NCBI GenBank assembly: GCA_947258825.1
Contig: CAMYJX010000068.1
Span: forward strand, 1-42,296
Source of the DNA: an uncultured Pseudomonadales bacterium
Lineage (GTDB): Bacteria; Pseudomonadota; Gammaproteobacteria; Pseudomonadales; Azotimanducaceae
DNA length: 42,296 nucleotides
Direction of reading: 5' to 3'
Position numbers and translations under genes: made by a program
Shown here: one piece after another, positions 1-8,028 of the stretch
Position numbering within the stretch: the stretch's first letter is position 1
Layout of the letters: every line of letters starts with the position of its first letter
Notes under the pieces: model-generated
What the model saw: the letters and a program-made list of their open reading frames with translations, nothing else
Told to the model about the DNA's origin: nothing
Databases searched by the model: none

Positions 1-38
1 TCTTTTCCGTCATCTACGTCCCCTTCTCTTCGTTTCGC

Positions 39-554
39 CTACTGACTGCCCGGCGTGGGCATTACCGTTACCGGCATGTCTTCCGGCTCCAGGCCCAGAT
101 TGATCAGCACCTTGGACATGCCCAGAAACAGACCGACGCCCAGGGCCATCTCGACGATTTCCGCGTCGCTGAAGTTAGCCTTCAGATTACGTCTGGTTTC
201 CTCGCTGAGGCTGCCGGGGTAGCCGATGACGGCATCCGTCAGCTGCAGCGCCGCCGTCTCCGCTTCGGAAAGCACCGCCTCGTAACCATCGACGATCTGA
301 TCCACCTTCTGCTCTTCCAGCCCTGCCTCACGGGCAGAGTCAAAACGGACGCGCTTTCAGTAGCCGCAGTCGGTGATGCGCGCGTTGCGCACGCGGGTCA
401 TTTCTTTGACCTCCGCAGGCACCACGCCGTGCTGCCAGAACTCGCCGTATAGCTCGAAGAATTTCCCCGTGGTGTTCGGGACGTGGCTCATCACCGAGCC
501 GAAATCCGCCGGCGCTCCGGCGATGGCCGAATCTATTCTCGGCTTGGTAGACAT
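39..554 (-). CDS. AhpD/CMD-family selenoprotein (CxxU), TGA read as selenocysteine
   Basis: Carboxymuconolactone decarboxylase/AhpD-like protein of 171 residues if the TGA at 357-359 is read as an amino acid. The frame is open before the TGA (from 554) and after it (to TAG at 39-41). The junction reads N-A-R-I-T-D-C63-G-Y-U66-K-R-V-R-F-D. In this family the motif is CxxC, used as a peroxidase or disulfide-reductase redox pair, so the TGA falls exactly on the second, normally cysteine, position. Start ATG 554 is chosen because GGAGGA lies just upstream; an ATG at 599 overlaps the preceding gene. A hairpin resembling a bacterial SECIS follows the TGA (321-339). The gene lies 31 nt downstream of a CMD paralogue on the same strand, so they are probably co-transcribed. 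Standard annotation would split it into two short ORFs or shift the start. Alternatives are a nonsense mutation or a sequencing error at one base. The sel genes needed for decoding are not in this window. Confidence 0.85.
321..339 (-). promoter_or_regulatory. Candidate bacterial SECIS hairpin
   Basis: Read on the minus strand, the 18th to 36th nucleotides after the TGA form a 7-bp stem, CUCUGCC with GGCAGGG (one G-U pair), closed by the five-base loop CGUGA. The loop has G at its second position followed by U, about 26 nt after the UGA. Known bacterial SECIS elements place a loop G at this kind of distance, inside the coding sequence. The structure was folded by eye only. Confidence 0.6.
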
Positions 555-585
555 GGCGCTTCCTCCGCTAGGTAAGTTGCAGTGT

Positions 586-1083
586 TCAGACGAGCGCACC
601 CTCGCACAGGGGCGGCTCAGCCAGCTCCGCGGGCAACAGGTCGACCTCCAGCACCAGCTTCAGCCGGCAGGTGACGTCGAAGAAAGCCAGGGCCGTGAGC
701 AGCGCCACCGCCGCAGGCGAGCCCAGGGCCCGATTCAGCTCGGCCACCTCCTGATCCGTAATCTGGTGATGGGCGTAGGGCATCTGCTCGGCGACCGCCA
801 GCGCCGTCTTTTCCTCGGGAGAAAACCCGGAGAAATCACCGCGCGCCAGCGCGCCCAGCTCGGCTTCGCTCAACGCCACCTCCGCGTCTCGGATGGCCCA
901 TTCCTGGGCACAATCATGGATAGACGCGACCCGCAGCCGGCACAGCTCCAGAATCCGCCGCGGCACCAGGGCGTCGTCCCAGAGCGTGCGATAGAACTCG
1001 CGATAGCGCGTCAGCAGCTCCGGGCGCTGACCCAGGACGGCTTCCCAGGGTGTCCCCGCGTCGACCGATTCGATCCAGCTCAT
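586..1083 (-). CDS. CMD/AhpD-like protein with a single active-site cysteine
   Basis: A 165-residue carboxymuconolactone decarboxylase-like protein. The region R-L-R-V-A-S-I-H-D-C58-A-Q-E61 aligns with the CxxU site of the downstream gene, but the second redox position is Glu61 instead of Cys or Sec. It therefore cannot form the usual intramolecular disulfide at that site. Other cysteines (Cys48 and some near the C terminus) are outside the motif. Start ATG 1083 is preferred because GGGAGGG lies 6 nt upstream. It is the first gene of a two-gene operon with the candidate selenoprotein 31 nt downstream, and the two may form a complex. Substrate unknown; aromatic-lactone decarboxylation, peroxidase-partner or redox-sensing roles are all possible in this family. 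Confidence 0.8.
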   Translation of the reverse strand: MSWIESVDAGTPWEAVLGQRPELLTRYREFYRTLWDDALVPRRILELCRLRVASIHDCAQEWAIRDAEVALSEAELGALARGDFSGFSPEEKTALAVAEQMPYAHHQITDQEVAELNRALGSPAAVALLTALAFFDVTCRLKLVLEVDLLPAELAEPPLCEGALV

Positions 1084-1120
1084 GGTTACCCTCCCAAAGG
1101 CAATGACTCCCGAAGATAGC

Positions 1121-1212
1121 ACCCAGGGTGCCGCTCGTTAACCTTTAACGTTTCTACCAGGGTACCAGGGTGCCGGGTACCAGGGTGCCGTTCGTTAGCG
1201 TTTAACCTTTTG
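1121..1212. repeat. Cluster of three copies of a short GGTGCCG/GTTAACC-type repeat
   Basis: The intergenic space before the aminotransferase holds three related units. Unit 1 (about 1121-1153) is CAGGGTGCCGCTCGTTAACC followed by TTTAACG. Unit 2 (1155-1175) is a short GGTACCAGGGTGCCG form. Unit 3 (1176-1212) is GTACCAGGGTGCCGTTCGTT followed by AGCGTTTAACC. A fourth copy lies at the other end of the same gene (2455-2481). No transposase is near. It could be a REP-like or MITE-like dispersed element. Confidence 0.7.
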
Positions 1213-1281
1213 GACCCCGCTCTGCGGTCATGCGGTATCAAAGCAATGTCGGGTATGCTGAGCGGTAGCAAAGGGAGAATC

Positions 1282-2469
1282 ATGGTCGACGCATCGCGCT
1301 GGATATCAGGGAACGTCGCGCAGGCACAGCTCTCCGCCATCAAGGAGATGGCCGTGCGCAGCGCCCGCGTGCCGGGGGCCGCCTCACTGACCTGGGGCCT
1401 GCCCTCGTTCGCGACCCCGGAGCACATCAGACGCGCGGTCTCCGAAGCGCTGGAGAACGATCCGGATGCCGGCAAGTACACCCTGCCTGCCGGCCTGCCG
1501 GCGCTGCGCGAGCTGGTGGCCCAACGGCACGAGCAGGCGACGGGCATCAGCGTAGACCCGGAGCGGAACATCCTGATCACCGCCGGCAACATGCAGGGCA
1601 TGAACACGCTGTTTCACACCCTGCTGGAGGCCGGTGACGAAGTGATACTCACCGACCCGGGCTTTGCTTCGCACATCCAGCAGATCCGCCTCGCCGGCGG
1701 CGTACCCGTGCACTGGCCGCTGCAGGAAAACTCAGGCTGGCGCCTGGATCCGCAGGGGCTGCCGCCACTCATCAGCGCCAGGACCAAGGCCCTGGTGCTG
1801 GTGACGCCGTCCAATCCAACCGGCAGCGTGTTCCCGCGGGAACATCTGCTGCGGCTGGGCGAGATCGCCCGGGAACGGGGAGTCATGCTGATCCTGGACG
1901 ACCCCTACTCCGAGCTCGTCTACGATGCCGACGCGCCTTGCTTCAATCTGGCATCGGAAGCCGCCTTGCGTGAGCAGCTCGCCTACCTGTTCACGTTTTC
2001 CAAGATCCATGCCATGAGCGGTTGGCGCCTGGGCTACATGATCGTCCCCGACTGGCTGCAGCAGCAGGTGTTGAAGGTTCACGATGCCGACCTGATCTGC
2101 GCACCCCGGCCGTCGCAGATCGCGGGCATGGCCGCGCTCGCCGGCAGCCGGGCGCACGTCGACGATTTCCGGCGCGTTCTCGCCGCCCGTCGCGAGCTCA
2201 TCTGCCAGCGGCTGGATCGCGTGCCTCACGTCTTCGAGTACGTGCGCCCCCAGGGCGCCTACTACGTCTTCCCGAAGATCGTCGCCGAGCACGAAAACTC
2301 GATGAGCTTCGCCCTGGAACTGCTGGAGGAGACCAGAGTAACGGTAACGCCGGGCAGCGCATTTGGTCCCTCCGGCGAGCACCACGTGCGCATGGCCTAC
2401 TGCGTGGACGACGCCGTGATCAACACCGCCTTCGATCGCATCGAAGCCCGCTTTGGTGCCGTTCGTTAA
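1282..2469 (+). CDS. Class I/II PLP-dependent aminotransferase
   Basis: A 395-residue fold-type I aminotransferase acting on an amino acid and a 2-oxo acid; the substrate cannot be told from sequence. Family motifs are in order: an N-terminal G-K-Y-T-L-P-A-G-L-P segment, T-A-G-N-M-Q-G for phosphate contact, S-N-P-T-G, D-D-P-Y-S-E, and the PLP lysine K241 in F-S-K-I-H-A-M-S-G-W-R-L-G-Y. The Arg-containing V-R-M-A-Y near the end likely binds the carboxylate. ATG 1282 is preceded by GGGAGA at good spacing, whereas the longer frame from 1210 has no ribosome-binding site and runs through a repeat. The last residues (A-V-R-stop) are encoded inside a copy of the repeat that also lies upstream, so the element has trimmed or supplied the C terminus. 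Confidence 0.92.
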   Translation: MVDASRWISGNVAQAQLSAIKEMAVRSARVPGAASLTWGLPSFATPEHIRRAVSEALENDPDAGKYTLPAGLPALRELVAQRHEQATGISVDPERNILITAGNMQGMNTLFHTLLEAGDEVILTDPGFASHIQQIRLAGGVPVHWPLQENSGWRLDPQGLPPLISARTKALVLVTPSNPTGSVFPREHLLRLGEIARERGVMLILDDPYSELVYDADAPCFNLASEAALREQLAYLFTFSKIHAMSGWRLGYMIVPDWLQQQVLKVHDADLICAPRPSQIAGMAALAGSRAHVDDFRRVLAARRELICQRLDRVPHVFEYVRPQGAYYVFPKIVAEHENSMSFALELLEETRVTVTPGSAFGPSGEHHVRMAYCVDDAVINTAFDRIEARFGAVR

Positions 2470-2481
2470 CCTTTAACCTTT
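2455..2481. repeat. Fourth copy of the repeat, overlapping the aminotransferase stop codon
   Basis: GGTGCCGTTCGTTAACCTTT followed by AACCTT matches the units at 1121-1212. It contains the TAA stop of the aminotransferase at 2467-2469 and ends at the stop of the convergent gene on the minus strand. Confidence 0.7.
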
Positions 2482-3608
2482 CAGCCTTTGGCTCCGTCGA
2501 AAAACTCCGTAAACCCTGCCGGCGCGTAAGGGCCGATGACAATCTGCTCCAGCACGCCGATGCCGGTTCGCTCGCCGTCGGTGGCGCGCACCACCTGCTG
2601 AACGTGAAGGTTCTCTCGAGACAGAAAATCCAGCTGACGGGTATCGAAGGACTCGCCGCCGATTTCCAGCTCGCCTTTCCACATGCCCTGCCCCCACTCC
2701 GGGTGCCCGTACCCCAGCCCTTTCATCTGGAACTTGAGAATGGGCTCCAACGAGATGGTTCGGGTGTCGCCTTCCAGGCTCACGAGATCAATCTCTGCCG
2801 AGGAAGCCAATCGCGTTCCCGGGTGATAACTCACCCGATGCCGCGCGGTGGCCATACGCTCGTCCTGGCCATCTTCCACGCCGGGAACCTCGGCTTCGCT
2901 GCCATACAGCGGCGCGACGATGCCCTCCCGAACCAGAGCTTCGCCTTTGGGGCCGTCAAAGAAAATCGCATGTGAAACATGGTCATCCCAGAACAGGGGC
3001 GCCCACAGAAAGAAGATGCCGTTGGGCATGACCGGCGCGCCGCCGGTCTCCGGCTCGCCCACCGCGCGAACCCCCCAGGACCGGTCTTTGGTGCCGTGGC
3101 ACTGCGCTTCTTCGACTTTGATCTCGCCGTCGGGATGGCGGACCACGCCGTGCCAGCAGCCGAACTGATCGAAGCGGGTCGCATCCATCACCCGGCGTGC
3201 ACCGCTCCACAGCGTCTGCCGGGCTTCCTGAATGGAAGCCGTGCGTGCGGAAAAAGTGAGGTCGCAGGAGATGCCGCTGCTGTTGTCGTCCAGCACGACC
3301 CGGACCCGTCGCATGGGCTCGAGGATCTCGATGCGGAACGGGCCTACCTGCATGTCGGTACGCTCTGTCGGCGCGCGCCGGGAGCCATAAAAGCAGTGCT
3401 GGCGGCCGCCCGGCTCCACCACGCTGAAGGCGCAGTCGAGAATGCCCCGGTACGGGTAAACGGCCATACCGATGCCGAAGTAGTAAGAACCGTCCGCCGC
3501 ATAACCGTTGAACCAGGTACGGTCGTAGACGTTCCGATCGCTGGTGACCGGATGCGCCAGCGGCTCCGGCGTCTGGTGGACCGGATAATCGTCGAGCTTG
3601 TTGAGCAT
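2481..3608 (-). CDS. Unrecognised protein, possibly CrtC/AttH-like lipocalin fold
   Basis: A 375-residue soluble protein without signal peptide or membrane segment. It is rich in aromatic beta-strand patterns, for example Y-Y-F-G-I-G-M-A-V-Y-P and W-H-G-V-V-R-H-P-D-G, with a conserved-looking D-R-S-W-G-V-R segment. Such a D-R-S-W-G motif is typical of hydroxyneurosporene-synthase/AttH-like two-lipocalin proteins, some of which hydrate or isomerise terpenoids and others are uncharacterised. That link is tentative and made from pattern memory only. Start ATG 3608 has GGGGGAG upstream; an in-frame ATG nine codons earlier lacks one. It is convergent with the aminotransferase, and divergent from a GMC oxidoreductase across a 180-bp gap in which I see nothing else. 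Confidence 0.6.
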   Translation of the reverse strand: MLNKLDDYPVHQTPEPLAHPVTSDRNVYDRTWFNGYAADGSYYFGIGMAVYPYRGILDCAFSVVEPGGRQHCFYGSRRAPTERTDMQVGPFRIEILEPMRRVRVVLDDNSSGISCDLTFSARTASIQEARQTLWSGARRVMDATRFDQFGCWHGVVRHPDGEIKVEEAQCHGTKDRSWGVRAVGEPETGGAPVMPNGIFFLWAPLFWDDHVSHAIFFDGPKGEALVREGIVAPLYGSEAEVPGVEDGQDERMATARHRVSYHPGTRLASSAEIDLVSLEGDTRTISLEPILKFQMKGLGYGHPEWGQGMWKGELEIGGESFDTRQLDFLSRENLHVQQVVRATDGERTGIGVLEQIVIGPYAPAGFTEFFDGAKG

Positions 3609-3788
3609 GGCTCCCCCCTGAATCTGGCCTGCCATCGTGCTGGCCTGACGGTGTTGTGTTTCTTGCGTCGCCGAGATCAGACGACAGCCAGGAATATACC
3701 ACTAGATCTCGCCCACCTATTCGACCTCATCGGCGTTGTCCCGCACAATCCTGCTTCCTGAAAATCCATCGGCCACGGGAAACGGAAC

Positions 3789-5411
3789 GTGGACACCTTT
3801 GACTACATCATCGTCGGCGCGGGTTCCGCCGGCTGTGTGCTGGCCAACCGCCTGTCGGCGGACCCCGACTGCCGCGTGCTGCTGCTGGAGGCCGGTGGCG
3901 AGGATCGCAACCCGCTCATCGGCATTCCCAAGGGCATGGCCAAGCTGGTGCGCAGCCCGAAACACGCCTGGTTTTTTCCCGTGGAGCAACCGCGGGAGCC
4001 GGGCCTGCCCGCCAGCGAAGTCTGGATACGCGGCAAGGTCACCGGCGGTTCCAGCTCCATCAACGGCATGATCTACTCCCGCGGCCATCCGGAAGACTAC
4101 GAGGAGTGGCAGTCTCTGGCCGGCCCGGGCTGGGGCTGGGCGGACATGAAGGCCGCCTACCGGGCCATCGAGGACCACGAGCTGGGCGCGGCAGATCACC
4201 GCGGCGCCGGCGGCCCCGTTCACGTCAGCACGGGCAAGCTGCGCTATCCCGCGGCAGAGGCGATGATCGAAGCCGGCCAGCAGATGGGCCTGACGCGGAA
4301 GGAAGACCTCAACGACGAGATGCTGGAAGGCGTCGGCTACTACGCGCACAACATCAAACGGGGTCGTCGCCAGAGCGCGGCCCGCACCTTCCTGAAGGCG
4401 GCGCGCCGTCGTCCCAACCTGCGGGTCCAGAACGGCGCTCACGTAGAACGGGTGCTGTTCGAAGGCCGGCGGGCATCGGGCGTGCAGTGCCGCGTCAACG
4501 GCGCGCTGGAAATTTTTCAGGCCCGCGGCGAAATCATCCTCTCAGCGGGCGCCATACTATCCCCGGTCATTCTGCAGCTGTCGGGCATCGGCCCGGCGGA
4601 CCATCTTAAAACCGCAGGCGTGGAAGTGGTGCAGGACAGCCCAGACGTCGGCAACCGGATGCGCGAGCATCTCGGTTTCTCAATGCCCCATCGACTGCGG
4701 GGCACCCGCGGATTGAACCACCGATTCCGCGGGGCCGGCCTGGCGCTCAGCGTGCTGCAGTACTACGGCTTTCGCAACGGCCCCATGGCTACAGGCCCCT
4801 TCGAGGTGGGCGCCTTCGTGCGCAGCGCGCCGGGCGCAAACCGACCCGACACCCAGCTGTACCTGGGGGCGTTCACCTACGCCCGCAGCAACGACAACTT
4901 TCCGGTGCAGCTGGCCGGGCCGGACAAAGAACCCGGCATGACCATCTACGGTCAGCTGCTGAACCTCACCAGCGAGGGCTCGGTGATGATTCGCTCCAGC
5001 GATCCTCACCAGCCGCCGGTGATCACGCCCAACTGGCTGCACACCGAGTACGACCAGACCACGGCCATCGCCATGGTGAAAACCATGCGCCGCTATGTGA
5101 AGCAGCCAGCGCTGTCCGCCTATGTAGGCGAAGAGCTCGTGCCGGGGGACCACTGTCAGACCGATGAGGACATTCTGCGGGCGGTCCGACGCCTGTCGAC
5201 CAGCGGCCTGCACGGGGTGGCCACCTGCCGCATGGGCAAGGACGATACCTCGGTGGTGGACGGCAACCTACGCGTGCGCGGCGTGGCAAACCTGCGCGTG
5301 GCCGACTGCTCGGTGATGCCTGCTCTGGTTTCCGGCAATACCAACGCGCCGGCCATGGCGCTGGGCTGGCGGGCGGCTGATATCATCCTCGCGGATCGCG
5401 GCCAGCGCTGA
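3789..5411 (+). CDS. GMC-family FAD-dependent oxidoreductase
   Basis: A 540-residue glucose-methanol-choline oxidoreductase, cytoplasmic, oxidising an alcohol group with FAD. The N terminus has the dinucleotide fold G-A-G-S-A-G (residues 10-15) and the later L-L-L-E-A-G. The GMC signature G-G-S-S-S-I-N-G-M-I-Y-S-R-G is near residue 90. The C-terminal domain carries the likely catalytic pair His475 (L-H-G-V-A-T-C-R-M-G) and Asn519 (S-G-N-T-N-A-P). Length is normal for choline dehydrogenase/alcohol dehydrogenase AlkJ-like members; the substrate is not predictable. It starts with GTG at 3789, where the G-A-G-S-A-G distance from the N terminus fits. It leads a same-strand row with acyl-CoA dehydrogenase, CoA transferase and MAPEG genes, which suggests a role in degradation of an alcohol or lipid-like compound. 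Confidence 0.92.
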   Translation: MDTFDYIIVGAGSAGCVLANRLSADPDCRVLLLEAGGEDRNPLIGIPKGMAKLVRSPKHAWFFPVEQPREPGLPASEVWIRGKVTGGSSSINGMIYSRGHPEDYEEWQSLAGPGWGWADMKAAYRAIEDHELGAADHRGAGGPVHVSTGKLRYPAAEAMIEAGQQMGLTRKEDLNDEMLEGVGYYAHNIKRGRRQSAARTFLKAARRRPNLRVQNGAHVERVLFEGRRASGVQCRVNGALEIFQARGEIILSAGAILSPVILQLSGIGPADHLKTAGVEVVQDSPDVGNRMREHLGFSMPHRLRGTRGLNHRFRGAGLALSVLQYYGFRNGPMATGPFEVGAFVRSAPGANRPDTQLYLGAFTYARSNDNFPVQLAGPDKEPGMTIYGQLLNLTSEGSVMIRSSDPHQPPVITPNWLHTEYDQTTAIAMVKTMRRYVKQPALSAYVGEELVPGDHCQTDEDILRAVRRLSTSGLHGVATCRMGKDDTSVVDGNLRVRGVANLRVADCSVMPALVSGNTNAPAMALGWRAADIILADRGQR

Positions 5412-5483
5412 ACCTCTGAAGGCCGCGAGAGCGAACCAGAAAGTCGGTTTGAATAGAATTAAAAATCAAAAGGTTACACACGA

Positions 5484-6647
5484 ATGCTCCAGGCCTTCAT
5501 GGACGCCCACGTCTACCCCAACGAGCAGCGCTACCACGAGCAGCTGAACGCCATGGAGGACCGCTTCGCCACCGTGCCACTGATGGAAGAGCTGAAAGCC
5601 AAGGCAAGAGACGCCGGCCTGTGGAACCTGTGGATGCCCGCAAACCACGGGGGCCTGAGCAACGCCGACTACTGCCCGCTGGCGGAAATGATGGGCCGGG
5701 TGCTGTGGAGCCCCGAGGTGTTCAACTGCAACGCGCCGGATACCGGCAACATGGAAGTCTTCCTGAAGTACGGCACGGAAGCGCAGAAAGCCCAGTGGCT
5801 GGAACCCCTGCTGAACGGCGAGATCCGCTCGTCCTACTGCATGACGGAGCCGGACGTCGCCTCCAGCGACGCCACCAACGTCAGAACGTCCATCGCGCGG
5901 GAAGGCGACGAGTATGTGATCAACGGCCGCAAGTGGTTTATCACCAACGCGCCCTACGAGCGCACCAAGATCTTCATCGTCATGGGTAAATCCGACCCGG
6001 ACAACGCCAACCGGCACCTGCAGCAGAGCCAGGTTCTGGTGCCCAAAGACACGCCCGGGGTCACCGTGGTGCGCCCACTCACCACCCTGGGCTACGACGA
6101 CGCGCCGCTGGGCCATGCCGAGGTGCATTTCGACAACGTGCGGGTACCCGCAGAGAACATCCTGCTGGGCGAGGGCCGCGGCTTCGAGATTGCCCAGGGA
6201 CGCCTCGGGCCGGGGCGCATTCATCACTGCATGCGGCTCATTGGCAGCGCCCAACGCGCGCTGGAGTTCGCCTGCCGTCGATCGGTGAGCCGGGAGACCT
6301 TCGGCCGCAAGCTGGCAGACCATCAATCGGTGCTGGAGGACATCGCCAAGTCTTTCGGCGAGATCGAGCAGGCCCGCCTGCTGACGCTGAAGACGGCGCG
6401 AAAGATCGATGAGGTGGGCGCCAAGGATGCCCGGGATCTGATCGCGGCGTCGAAGATCACCGTACCGCTGATGGCGCAGACGGTCATCGATCGCTGCATG
6501 CAGATTCACGGCGCGGGGGGCCTGACCGCCGACTATCCCATGGCGGAGGCTTACAACTACGCCCGCTGGTGCAGGCAGGCCGACGGGCCCGACCAGGTGC
6601 ACATGATGGCGCTGGGCAAGCAGATCGTGCGCCGCTACGCGGGCTGA
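5484..6647 (+). CDS. Acyl-CoA dehydrogenase (ACAD10/11-like)
   Basis: A 387-residue FAD-dependent acyl-CoA dehydrogenase introducing a 2,3-double bond into an acyl-CoA. Recognisable features are Y-C-M-T-E-P-D-V-A-S-S-D-A-T-N (FAD and substrate contact), G-R-K-W-F-I-T-N-A, the F-G-R-K-L-A-D-H-Q helix, and Q-I-H-G-A-G-G-L. Near the C terminus A-D-G-P-D-Q-V-H (from residue 366) replaces the usual Glu region and is typical of ACAD10/11-type enzymes, in which an Asp acts as base. The N terminus is a little shorter than usual: the first residues (L-Q-A-F-M-D-A-H-V-Y-P) normally follow a further 15-25 residues, and only a weak AAAAGG lies upstream of ATG 5484. It is 72 bp downstream of the GMC gene and 81 bp upstream of a CoA transferase, probably one transcription unit. 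Confidence 0.92.
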   Translation: MLQAFMDAHVYPNEQRYHEQLNAMEDRFATVPLMEELKAKARDAGLWNLWMPANHGGLSNADYCPLAEMMGRVLWSPEVFNCNAPDTGNMEVFLKYGTEAQKAQWLEPLLNGEIRSSYCMTEPDVASSDATNVRTSIAREGDEYVINGRKWFITNAPYERTKIFIVMGKSDPDNANRHLQQSQVLVPKDTPGVTVVRPLTTLGYDDAPLGHAEVHFDNVRVPAENILLGEGRGFEIAQGRLGPGRIHHCMRLIGSAQRALEFACRRSVSRETFGRKLADHQSVLEDIAKSFGEIEQARLLTLKTARKIDEVGAKDARDLIAASKITVPLMAQTVIDRCMQIHGAGGLTADYPMAEAYNYARWCRQADGPDQVHMMALGKQIVRRYAG

Positions 6648-6728
6648 TTGGTCTTCTCAACAAGCGGTTGTGCCCATCCCGGCCCCGCGGCAAACTGAAC
6701 ACGGTCAGGGATGAATGGGAGAGCATCC

Positions 6729-8012
6729 GTGCAGGAGTTGAAGGAACCGCTGTCGGGCATTGTGGTGGTGGAAATGGCCATCGCCGTGCAGGGGCCGGCG
6801 GCCAGTCTTTATCTGCGGGACATGGGCGCCGATGTCATCAAGGTGGAGCCGCCCATCGGCGATCCGACCCGCTACGGACGCGGCGCGGACAATACCACGC
6901 CCGCAGAAACCTATGGCCCCCAGTTCGTCGCGGTGAATCGCGGCAAGCGCTCGGTGTGTGTCGACCTTTCCACAGAGCTGGGATGCAGAGCGGTGCACGC
7001 CCTGCTGGCCTCCGCCGACGTCTTCCTCACCAACTACCGCGATCCGGCGCTGGTCAAAATGGGCCTGGGTCACCAGGATCTGGAAAAACGCTACCCCAAC
7101 CTGATATACGCGTCGGTGAACGGCTTCGGGCCCGCCGGCCCGGACGCCCATAAAGCCATGCTCGACGGCGCAGCAGTGGCCCGCGGCGGCCTCGCCAGCA
7201 TGACGGGCATCGCGGACAAAACGCCGCACCTGCCCGGCGCCATCATCGGCGATACCGCGGGGGCCATGCACCTGGCGCTGGCGGTGATGACGGCGCTGCT
7301 CGCGCGAGAGCGGCACGGCGTCGCTCAGCGGGCACAGACCAGTGCCCTGGGCACGCAGCTGTGGCTGCAGCAATGGGAACTCACCCACATCAGCATGACC
7401 GGTGCGCGGCTTCAGCCCGAAGGTTCGCATCATCCGATTTTGCGAGGCCCCTACGGCATCTATCGCACCAGCGACGGCGGCGCCATCATGCTCGCCCAGA
7501 CCATGGAACAGGAGGCCTGGGACGAGTTCTGCGTCTTCGCAGACGTACCCGAGCTGGCTTTCGATCCACGCCTGCAGACACCGGGCGGGCGGCTTGGCGA
7601 GGGCATCAGCGAGGCGGACAGCACCGAAATCCGCGCAACCCTGACAGACGCGTTCGCCCGCAAGACGGCGGATGAGTGGGACGCGTTTCTGCGCACCCAA
7701 CCCGAGATCATCTTCGAACGCGTGCGCGACTGGCACCAGGTGCTGGAAGACGAGCAAAACGTAATCAACGGCTACGTCACCAGCGTCGACGTTCCCCATA
7801 TGGGCTCCATCAGGACCGTGGGTAATCTTGTCACCCTGAGCGAGACGCCGGGCAGCGCCAAGGGCGATCCGCCGGCCCTGGGCGAAGGTAATGCGGAGCT
7901 TCTGGCTCGGGCAGGCCTGTCGACGAAGGATATCGAGGAGATCACCGCCAGAGCCACCAGCGAGCGGGACGCAGCGTTTGCACTGCTGGCGGCTGTAGCC
8001 GGAAGCCAATGA
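6729..8012 (+). CDS. Family III (CaiB/BaiF/Frc) CoA transferase
   Basis: A 427-residue class III CoA transferase moving CoA between carboxylic acids through an aspartyl intermediate. Motifs: V-V-V-E-M-A-I-A-V-Q-G-P-A at the start, R-D-M-G-A-D-V-I-K-V-E-P-P-I-G-D-P near residue 35, V-N-R-G-K-R-S-V, and the likely nucleophile Asp146 in A-M-L-D-G-A. I chose GTG 6729 because GGGAGAG lies 7 nt upstream; ATG 6711 is in frame but has no ribosome-binding site and would include that sequence. The neighbouring acyl-CoA dehydrogenase suggests that it activates the acid which that enzyme then oxidises. The coupling is inferred from position only. Confidence 0.9.
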   Translation: MQELKEPLSGIVVVEMAIAVQGPAASLYLRDMGADVIKVEPPIGDPTRYGRGADNTTPAETYGPQFVAVNRGKRSVCVDLSTELGCRAVHALLASADVFLTNYRDPALVKMGLGHQDLEKRYPNLIYASVNGFGPAGPDAHKAMLDGAAVARGGLASMTGIADKTPHLPGAIIGDTAGAMHLALAVMTALLARERHGVAQRAQTSALGTQLWLQQWELTHISMTGARLQPEGSHHPILRGPYGIYRTSDGGAIMLAQTMEQEAWDEFCVFADVPELAFDPRLQTPGGRLGEGISEADSTEIRATLTDAFARKTADEWDAFLRTQPEIIFERVRDWHQVLEDEQNVINGYVTSVDVPHMGSIRTVGNLVTLSETPGSAKGDPPALGEGNAELLARAGLSTKDIEEITARATSERDAAFALLAAVAGSQ

Positions 8013-8028
8013 ACAGGGGAATCAACTC

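Noticed and set aside
586..1083. Search for a second selenocysteine in the CMD paralogue
   Set aside because: The frame is open without TGA and the aligned position is a GAG/GAA-type Glu codon.
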